Below are positions 1 to 6,900 of a DNA stretch of 11,917 nt, piece after piece. The stretch is from assembly GCA_043718225.1 (NCBI GenBank), contig JAYSWD010000134.1, forward strand, positions 1 through 11,917, written 5' to 3'. The DNA is from Multiplicimicrobium sp043718225. GTDB taxonomy: Bacteria > Omnitrophota > Omnitrophia > Omnitrophales > Aquincolibacteriaceae. Below the pieces are notes generated by a model that had not been told where the DNA came from, did no database searches, and saw only the letters and a program-made list of their open reading frames with translations. Position 1 is the first letter of the stretch, and every line of letters begins with the position of its first letter. The position numbers and the translations under genes were made by a program.

Positions 1-3000
1 GCGCGCGAATAAACCACAGCGACGCATCCTCCGAATCATATTCAGGCGCATCCGCCGGTTGATTCCTTTGTTTGGCCTCGGGAATACGGGTCGGAATCAG
101 GCCGTTTCGAATAAGCCCTTCAAATTTTTTAAAAATTTCATGGGCTTCTTTGATTCGGCCATTAGCTAACAAAATACCCTGCAAAGAAATAAAGACTTTG
201 CGCCCCCATTCTTCTAAAAACCATTTTTCGCTGGCGCCTTTGATTTTTGAAGGCTGATCTTCCGCAATTTCCACAAACACCGCCGCCGCTGCTTGCAAAA
301 ATCCCCGCGAAATATCCTCATTTTTCCAGACGTTGAAAGTTCGGCGATCCACAATGCCGTTTTGCAAATCCAAATAAAAACGGATCAGCGGCCTCAAATT
401 GTAAGGTTTCTTGTTTCTTTCATTTCCCGCTTGCTCGGCAGGCGGAAGGCGATATCGCCAATAAGAATTACCCAACTCTTCTTTTTTAAAGGGTGTGAAA
501 TCTCCCGACAACGCTCCAATCGTAGTGGAAACAAACATAGCCTGCGGATTCGTCTGATCTGGCTGTTGCCTGAGCCAGGCTAAATGATCCGCGGCACCGG
601 ACAAAGTTTTCCAAAGCTGTTCGGGCCCTTGACGCTTTTCGAAATCGTGAGTTTCTGCCGGCCGCCACTGATCCCATAAAGTCACAAACCCTGCTTTTTT
701 AACGGCATCAATGCCGCTGCCCATGGCTTCGGCAAAACCAAGTGCATTATTTCTTTTCAACAACTCCATGAGGGGCGCGGCCAGCGCTTCGCCCGGTTCA
801 TCCCCCGCTACCAAAGGAGTATCGGGACCATCCTTCGAGAACGGGAATGCAAAATGGAAAGCGTCCATGCGCACTCCCGCTAATCTGCCGCCCGCAAACT
901 TCAGCCAGAATTCATAGGGCTCCAGAAAAGACCGGAACTCGTCCTCTCTCAGTTTTTTCCAGTTGCGTGCTGCCAAATCGTTCCAGACAGCAAAATAATT
1001 GTGAAAAGCCGGCGCAGAAATTCCGGGCGATCTTGTTTCGGGCTCAACAAAATTTTCAGGGTGCGTAAAAACTTCGACACTGGCCTTGCCGGTGAACATC
1101 GGCATATCAAAAAGGATTTTGCCTCCCTCGTGCTCAACTTTTTGAACCGCCGCCTCAAATTGGCCGTGAGCAAGCCATTGCAAATACATATATTTTTCTC
1201 TGCGAGAATCAAAAGCGGCATCGGCCTCCGCCGCCGCAACTTCTTCGCTTGTCCATTTATCTTTGACCCACATGTGGAGATTCTCGGGCTGATCTCCTGA
1301 AAAAGCCGTTTCAAGGGAAGGCTTTTTTAAAACTTCATAGAGCGCACGATAACGGGCATAATCAAAAATCCACGTTTTATTGCTTTCTTTGAAAGCAGCG
1401 TAAGCCTGCGCGCGCGCATCGCTTGACGTCAGCGGGCCGGCTTTAAATCTATCGAATGCCAACTGCCAAACTTTTTCAAGCCGGGTGCGCAGCTCAACAT
1501 AATTGACGGCGGCATTGTCCCCCGGCGAAGCCAGCAAATTTTTCCGTTCCGCTTTTTTGATTTCGGCGATTTGAGTCCAATCAATTAAAAGTGGATCTAC
1601 GGAATGTGCATCAACCGGCGCATAAGGGCTTTCTCCCAGTCGGTCATGAAAAGGCAGCAAATGAATCACCTTGATTCCGTGGGCAATCAATTTCTCAATA
1701 GCATCAGCGGCCCAATCTCCGAAAGTTCCGATACCGAAATCAATTCCACTGCGGTTACGGTGCGAACCAATAAAATCTGAAATCGCGAGATTGATGCCGG
1801 GCTTCATAAACCAGTCGCTATTGCGCAGCTCGGAGCGGAACGTGCCATCATCGTCAGTTTCAAGTTTTAAGCTGCCCCTATTTCCCCACCGTGATGAGTA
1901 AGCAATGCGCGCTTCTGAGCGTCCTTCAAATATTCCCGCGCTTGTGGAAAGGGCGGCGGTAATTTGTTGATTTCCCCCTGCGATTAACCTACGCGGTTGA
2001 ATTCCCTTAACCGCGTAGGTTGGGGTGGTTTCGCCAAGCAAAGCACGGCGATAATTCACGTGATCTTCCGCGCGGATTTCGGAAATATGGGGCAAGATTT
2101 CAACATAGGAATAGTTATGTGCTTGCGCAAATTCGCGAATGCTTTGCGCATGAAAACCCCCGGCAACAATAACGGTGTTTTTTTGTTTGCTCTTCCAGAG
2201 GCCTTCCAAAATATTTTTTTCCATCGCCGCTTCACGTTCCAAGGCTCCCCGGTAAAATAAAATTCCATCGTCGTAGATTTTTTCAAGCGCGTAAAGCTTG
2301 GAACCGCTGCGCACACTCCCGGTGATGGGCTGAGCCCCAACACCGGGAGTGTCGTGAAACACCGCTTCTAACTGCTTCACAATCTCGGAAGGTTTAAAAC
2401 TGCTTTTTGTCGTGAGTCTTTGGTCTTCTGTCTTCGGTCTTTTTTGTATTATTTTAAATTCGCTGCGGTTCAGCTGAAGATTAAATAACTTGTGCAGCAA
2501 CAAATAGCTTTCGAGTAACTGAATAAGCTCAACGGACTTATTTGCTGGTAAATTCTCAATTCTGTTTTTGTGATTGCGAGGATGCAAGGCGATCGAAGCA
2601 ATCCCGCGACCAGATTGCTTCGCGGCGCTCGCAATGACGGGCTGAACAGCTCCCGCAGCAATCAGTGCATGTATTTTCTCAGCTTCTTTTTGAAGCTCGG
2701 CGGAATCCATTTCGGAGCCTAAAATAATTTGCTCAATCAAAGCTTTCAAGTCAGGCCATTTCGAAATTGAAAAATTATCCGGTAAATAAGCGGCCAGGCT
2801 CTCAAAAACTTCGCGCGAGTCTTCGAAATCCAGTCCGCGTTTTTCTGCTTTTTGAATGCGCCGGTCAATCAAATCAAGAATCGGATCCACGCCCGCCACT
2901 CCCTTGGCATGGCGCTTCACCGATTCAAAAAATTCTTGTTTTTGTTTTTCTATTTTTGAAAAGTCAACGGCATGTTCAATTTTCTTGAGATTGTAATACC

Positions 3001-3766
3001 GCACAAACATGGGAAAGTCGATTTGCTCGTGAATGTCGGAAAGATCGCGTTTCCATTCGGATTGGGCATATTGCTGAATGGCTTCAAACCAATCGGCAGA
3101 GGCGGAGGCGTCAAGACGGGCGCGCGCATAAGCCTCTAAATATTTTTTGATTCGCGGGCTGAGCGTTCGTCCTGCGGCTTCCTGCCAGCGCGTGAAAAAA
3201 GTTTTGAGAAAGGCACCGCTTACCTCAAGCGCAGAATCAACTTTGCGGTATTGCGCGACATTTTTCCAGTAAGTGGCAACGTCTTCGATTCCATAACCGC
3301 GGGTTTTTTTTGAGTTTATCAAAAATGATTCTGCTCCCGTCAAATCACCTTCGCGCATCCAGGTTTCGCGTTCCTCCGCGGTGAGTCTTTTTCCTTCTGG
3401 AAAGAAATGATGCATCTCGGGATCAAGCGTGCCGGCGCCGCCTTCTAAATAAATTTCATTAATTTCAACCTGGGATTTCAATTCATCGAGAAGGTTTCGG
3501 ATATTATTCTGAGCATCTAAAACAGCGTGGGCATCCTGGATATGAATGAGAGTACCGCGTGAATGCGGCATAAAAACTTTATCTGTAATCGTTCCATATT
3601 GAGGCAAAGGTTCCCATGTTTCGAAAATCGAAGTCTCAATTGAGGAAGACGCGAAAGACAACCCTGCAGCCTGCGCAGTATCCGGGCTTAGCACCTGCGT
3701 GAGCATATATAACGGTATGAGGACGGTCGCCCAAAATTCACTGTGTCTAAAAGGGAGTTTAAACAT
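1..3766 (-). CDS. Secreted multidomain protein: TIKI/ChaN-like + GH77 4-alpha-glucanotransferase-like + glycogen-debranching domain (C-terminus cut by window)
   Basis: I translated one open frame without a stop from the ATG at 3766-3764 to the left edge (1,255 residues; the C-terminus lies outside). Residues 1-33 form a signal peptide (hydrophobic core 11-26, likely cleavage after AQA at 31-33). Residues 70-560 resemble the TIKI/ChaN fold: HIQDAH at 75-80, LEGG at 107-110 and GGFH at 536-539, with a long helix-rich insert between. Residues 610-1100 match GH77: GESPY (711-715), PLLIDW just after, DMPMF (887-891), nucleophile-like D968 in GVRMDAF and acid/base-like E1013 in GFAEAMG. The 45-residue D-to-E spacing fits MalQ-type enzymes. 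The usual third catalytic Asp (THD motif) is not at the expected place. From about 1145 the sequence matches GDE/amylo-alpha-1,6-glucosidase: EEWGRKVFISLQG (1190 is Lys where WGRD is normal), GLIPTRIP and DASLWF (D1247). Expected role: disproportionation and debranching of alpha-glucans in the envelope or outside the cell. No good Shine-Dalgarno precedes the start, but the later ATG (codon 21) would destroy the signal peptide. Domains are recognised by eye only. Confidence 0.88.
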   Translation of the reverse strand, partial: MFKLPFRHSEFWATVLIPLYMLTQVLSPDTAQAAGLSFASSSIETSIFETWEPLPQYGTITDKVFMPHSRGTLIHIQDAHAVLDAQNNIRNLLDELKSQVEINEIYLEGGAGTLDPEMHHFFPEGKRLTAEERETWMREGDLTGAESFLINSKKTRGYGIEDVATYWKNVAQYRKVDSALEVSGAFLKTFFTRWQEAAGRTLSPRIKKYLEAYARARLDASASADWFEAIQQYAQSEWKRDLSDIHEQIDFPMFVRYYNLKKIEHAVDFSKIEKQKQEFFESVKRHAKGVAGVDPILDLIDRRIQKAEKRGLDFEDSREVFESLAAYLPDNFSISKWPDLKALIEQIILGSEMDSAELQKEAEKIHALIAAGAVQPVIASAAKQSGRGIASIALHPRNHKNRIENLPANKSVELIQLLESYLLLHKLFNLQLNRSEFKIIQKRPKTEDQRLTTKSSFKPSEIVKQLEAVFHDTPGVGAQPITGSVRSGSKLYALEKIYDDGILFYRGALEREAAMEKNILEGLWKSKQKNTVIVAGGFHAQSIREFAQAHNYSYVEILPHISEIRAEDHVNYRRALLGETTPTYAVKGIQPRRLIAGGNQQITAALSTSAGIFEGRSEARIAYSSRWGNRGSLKLETDDDGTFRSELRNSDWFMKPGINLAISDFIGSHRNRSGIDFGIGTFGDWAADAIEKLIAHGIKVIHLLPFHDRLGESPYAPVDAHSVDPLLIDWTQIAEIKKAERKNLLASPGDNAAVNYVELRTRLEKVWQLAFDRFKAGPLTSSDARAQAYAAFKESNKTWIFDYARYRALYEVLKKPSLETAFSGDQPENLHMWVKDKWTSEEVAAAEADAAFDSRREKYMYLQWLAHGQFEAAVQKVEHEGGKILFDMPMFTGKASVEVFTHPENFVEPETRSPGISAPAFHNYFAVWNDLAARNWKKLREDEFRSFLEPYEFWLKFAGGRLAGVRMDAFHFAFPFSKDGPDTPLVAGDEPGEALAAPLMELLKRNNALGFAEAMGSGIDAVKKAGFVTLWDQWRPAETHDFEKRQGPEQLWKTLSGAADHLAWLRQQPDQTNPQAMFVSTTIGALSGDFTPFKKEELGNSYWRYRLPPAEQAGNERNKKPYNLRPLIRFYLDLQNGIVDRRTFNVWKNEDISRGFLQAAAAVFVEIAEDQPSKIKGASEKWFLEEWGRKVFISLQGILLANGRIKEAHEIFKKFEGLIRNGLIPTRIPEAKQRNQPADAPEYDSEDASLWFIRA
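1986..2021. repeat. Palindromic element 1, in frame inside the left gene
   Basis: A perfect 13-base inverted repeat: AACCTACGCGGTT at 1986-1998 and its exact reverse complement at 2009-2021, with a 10-base loop GAATTCCCTT. It falls in the linker between the TIKI-like and GH77-like parts (about residues 582-594, protein text near TYAVKGIQPRRLI). It keeps the frame open and looks like a small palindromic element tolerated in a linker, comparable in style to Rickettsia palindromic elements. As this is coding sequence, a terminator is unlikely. Confidence 0.75.
2313..2352. repeat. Palindromic element 2, in frame inside the left gene
   Basis: A perfect 12-base inverted repeat (ACACTCCCGGTG at 2313-2324, CACCGGGAGTGT at 2341-2352) encloses a second small stem (GGGC 2327-2330, GCCC 2334-2337). 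On the minus strand it encodes TPGVGAQPITGSVR (residues 473-486), a Gly/Pro-rich segment unlike the surrounding helical sequence. It lies just before the second half of the TIKI-like fold. Confidence 0.78.
2414..2441. repeat. 7-nt tandem array (nnGTCTT x4), in frame inside the left gene
   Basis: Four consecutive 7-mers fit nnGTCTT on the plus strand: GAGTCTT, TGGTCTT, CTGTCTT, CGGTCTT. On the minus strand they encode the charged stretch KRPKTEDQRLTT (about residues 442-452). A related array ends the third gene at 11563-11597. Confidence 0.75.
2573..2635. repeat. Nested palindromic repeat of the 'VIASxAKQS' type, in frame inside the left gene
   Basis: Two nested inverted repeats: outer arms ATTGCGAG (2573-2580) and CTCGCAAT (2628-2635), inner arms CGAAGCAATC (2594-2603) and GATTGCTTCG (2613-2622). 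This is the layout of a dispersed bacterial repeat whose core reads TCATTGCGAG...GAAGCAATC. On the minus strand it encodes PVIASAAKQSGRGIASIALH from residue 376, the usual protein signature of that repeat when it lands inside a gene. It sits in the helical insert of the TIKI-like domain. Confidence 0.82.
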
Positions 3767-3984
3767 TTTAACAAAGGTAACAGGCAATCCTCATTTTTCA
3801 AGGCTTTGCCAAAGATATTAATTTAAATACATTGTCCTAAGGTTAAATTAATCACCTAATAAAAAGATCAAGATGCATATAAATATAGCGACATCTATCA
3901 TTTTTAACATCTTTGTTGATTTCCTACGCTTCTTCCGTTACTTTTACAACAGATGCAAGAAGTCACAAAAAAAACGAGGGTTAA
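3767..3984. promoter_or_regulatory. Divergent intergenic region with promoters for both large genes
   Basis: This 218-base, A+T-rich gap separates the two divergent start codons, so both promoters should be here. A weak plus-strand candidate is TTGATT followed 17 bases later by TACTTT (about 3917-3945), matching only four and three of six sigma-70 consensus positions. On the minus strand TAATAT (about 3820) could serve as a -10, but no convincing -35 stands 17 bases before it. I see no operator-like palindrome of useful length, no riboswitch fold and no credible gene. Confidence 0.5.
3976..3980 (+). promoter_or_regulatory. Ribosome binding site of the giant gene
   Basis: GAGGG lies four bases before the ATG at 3985. 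It is preceded by an A-rich run, as expected for an unstructured initiation region. It supports this start codon and shows by contrast that the left gene's start has no comparable site. Confidence 0.65.
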
Positions 3985-6900
3985 ATGAAATCATACATTT
4001 CTATTCGAAAAATAATTGCCCTAATTCTTTGTCTGAATTTGGCTGCGCCTCAAACTCTTTTGCGCGCCGCGGATCCATTAGCATCCCTTGAACAAAATAG
4101 AGACGAGCGATTTGTGCGGGCTGATCAGCCGGCAAACACAAACCCCGATCTCGTTGCCGGAGCACCCGCGCCTGACAATTCTTTAGCAGGTCCTTTAAGC
4201 GCCGCAACTACGGTTATAGTCTCAACCGAGGGTACCGTGCAAACAGGCACGATTGCCTTTTCCGGAATCGTGGACAATTTAATACCGCCGCTTTCCGATG
4301 AACAAAAAACTTCTATCCTTCAGGATTATGATGAATCTCAAGGCTACACGATTAATAGAGACGACAATGGTGTTTTGACCGGATACTCTTGGGACAGTAA
4401 GACTAAGCCGGGCTACTCTTATGAATTAAATAAGGCGACGGATACGTCGGGCGAGCGTTGGGTCGTACTAACCCATGCGCCGATTCAGCAAGAAATTCCG
4501 CAAGTTGTGACAGATTTTGTAAAAAATCTGCAAAGTCAGATCGGCGCCGGCTTTCAGGCGACAACAGTCCGCCAAGACAATGGAACCTATCTCGTCACGG
4601 TTACGGCTGTTGGCACCAAAGCTTTGGAAGCTCCGACATCCGGGCTTAAAACAATGAGTTTTTCGATTTCAGCAGACGGCGCCGAAGAATCAATAAAAAT
4701 GGTTGACGCAGTTTATTACGGAAAACAAGGCGACATTCATCCCAATACCGGAATGCTTTTTGAAGCGTTTCGTGGAACGGGCTTTGGCGGCCGTTTTATC
4801 ACAGCCGTCTCCGTGAGCTTGGGCAACATGACCAGAGCCAACGTCACGGATATTAAAGATGAAGCAACCGGTACCGCTATTTATCTGACCTACAATGACA
4901 AGACCTATAAAATTCGCCGTGATGCCGCGGGGCAACTCTACGTTGAGAAGGTGGTCGTTTTTCCAGATGGCGCCATTCTGCTTACTGACGAAGAAAAAAC
5001 ACTCATTCATTCCGTTCTGGGCGTCCCACGACCGGCCCTCGATTACAAAATAATTGCTCCTTCGGAGATTTGCGTCGATATCGCTGACTGCCCCGTAACA
5101 GAATCCTATTTCACGGCCGGTAATGTTTTTGTCGGATCGAAAACGGTTACAGGGGAACAAACAACATTCGAAAACTCTGATCGTTCAAGGATTTATAATT
5201 ACGGCAAACTCGTCGGCCGTGACAGACAGGGTGTTTCAGGAATGACATTCAATTTCCCTGGCCACGCGCCGGTACATGTCGATTTAGATTATACAAACGC
5301 CTCACAGTTTCCGGCTGACTTAAAGGCTATCGAAGCCGCGGTGAGAGATTTGGTGGCACGCGGAAGCGCAGCTACAAAGATGGTCATGAAAAATTATCAT
5401 TTGGATTCATCCAATCTGGGCGAAACAAACAGCATGCCGGGGCGTCTTTTTGGATCGAATAAGATCATGTTTGCTTTGGAATCGGACGACTTGATTTTTC
5501 ATTATTCCGTAAATCACACGGTTCAAGACAATAAATACACTGCGGAATTGCTTCTTAAAGAAATGTCGGCCGTGGCAAAAATGAAAGAGGCGGTAAAAGC
5601 CGGCCTTTCCAATACTTTAGAATTTAACCGCGAGCAGTTGGAGCAGTGGATCAAAGACGGCCACATAGTGATCGATATTGACCGTAAAAATCTGACTGCC
5701 AAGGTCACTTTTGCTTCGACCATGAAATTACCCGAAGGCGCGGTAAATTTATTCAATCCGCTTGGTTCGAATCAATTGCCAAATCAAATCAATTTCAATT
5801 TGGCTAAGATTGACAACGTGATGGGAGAACCTTGCATGCTGGGCCACCCCTGCCCAGACTTTTCTGTTTATTATTTGAATTCGGGCGTTTTCAAATTAAA
5901 CAGCCTGACATTCAATTTAAACTATACCAAGCCCGGGATTTTCGGGATTCCGCGCTTTCCTGAGCCCGGGGACAACCGGCTGTATTCGATCAGCATTACT
6001 GAAGTTAATGACCCTTGTAACGGTAATCCTGATTGTATGGCGCCGATGAGCATCAAGCTAATCAAAGACATTTCTTTCGCGTATGGCAATGACGGCAAAA
6101 TCAAAGCCCACATTGTTTATCATAATGAACTGCAAGGTGCTGTTGCATCACGCGATCTTGTTCTCGCCAAAATGGGCAGTGATCAATACCATATAGAATC
6201 TATTTTAGATATGGATAAAGATGGGAAAATGATTGTGAAAAATGTTTTCTCCTATCATTTTATTACTACTGATCAAGCATGTCCGCTCGATCAATCAAAC
6301 TGCAATACAACTCTCGTTCGACTCGATAAAATCACCCGTACTGATGCTAGCGGCAATCTTCTGTCCGCAATCAGCGACATCCGAAGAACACCCGTTGATG
6401 ACGGAGCTCCAGACTTTATGGGCTATATCGGAACGCAAACATTCCCGGGTGGCGCAAAACATGAAATGCTGCCCGTTGCCACATTCGAAGAAATGCTGGC
6501 GCAGGCAATGAAAAATGAGGCAGAAAACAATCCACAACAGGAAATCGCCGCGGTTACGGCAACGATCAGGGAAGACCTCATGAAAAGCTTTGGCTTCTCG
6601 GATCAAGCTATGAATGATTTGATTGCAAGCGGAAAAATCAAAATCGCTGTCAATATCGACAAGCTCCACGCGTACGCGTCGGTGAGCATTGATCCAAGCG
6701 TGGTTCCGTCGCCAAATGCGCTCAATTTAGTTAACCTGCTTGGTAATCCTAAATTGCCGGAGAAAATCGCATATCGCCTCGGACAAAATCCCATGCCGTC
6801 ATACCTTTGTGCGCAAGGCATGGACTGTCTACCACCAACCCCCACTTATCATTTAATTTCCGGATCTTTTCGGATTGGCGACGAATTCAAAGCTGATGTA

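Noticed and set aside
949..1314. A 121-residue minus-strand open frame
   Set aside because: It overlaps the GH77-like coding frame out of register and its translation has no recognisable motif, while the overlapping main frame carries conserved family motifs.
2313..2352. Rho-independent terminator
   Set aside because: The hairpin is strong but lies inside coding sequence, has no T run after it on either strand, and the frame continues.
1986..2635. Pseudogene interpretation of the left gene because of its inserted repeats
   Set aside because: I followed the frame through all four elements to the window edge and found no stop or frameshift, and conserved motifs continue on both sides.
2573..2635. 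CRISPR repeat
   Set aside because: It is a single nested palindrome without regularly spaced direct repeats or spacers.
2470..2661. A short minus-strand frame containing SLRAPRSNLVAGLLRS
   Set aside because: This is another reading frame of the dispersed nested palindrome; the main gene frame (VIASAAKQS) continues through it.
3873..4091. A 72-residue plus-strand frame across the start of the giant gene
   Set aside because: It lacks a ribosome site and overlaps the signal-peptide region, which is the better supported start at 3985.
4690..5160. A 156-residue open frame antisense to the giant gene
   Set aside because: Long antisense frames are expected in a 7.4-kb gene; it has no recognisable motif or ribosome site.
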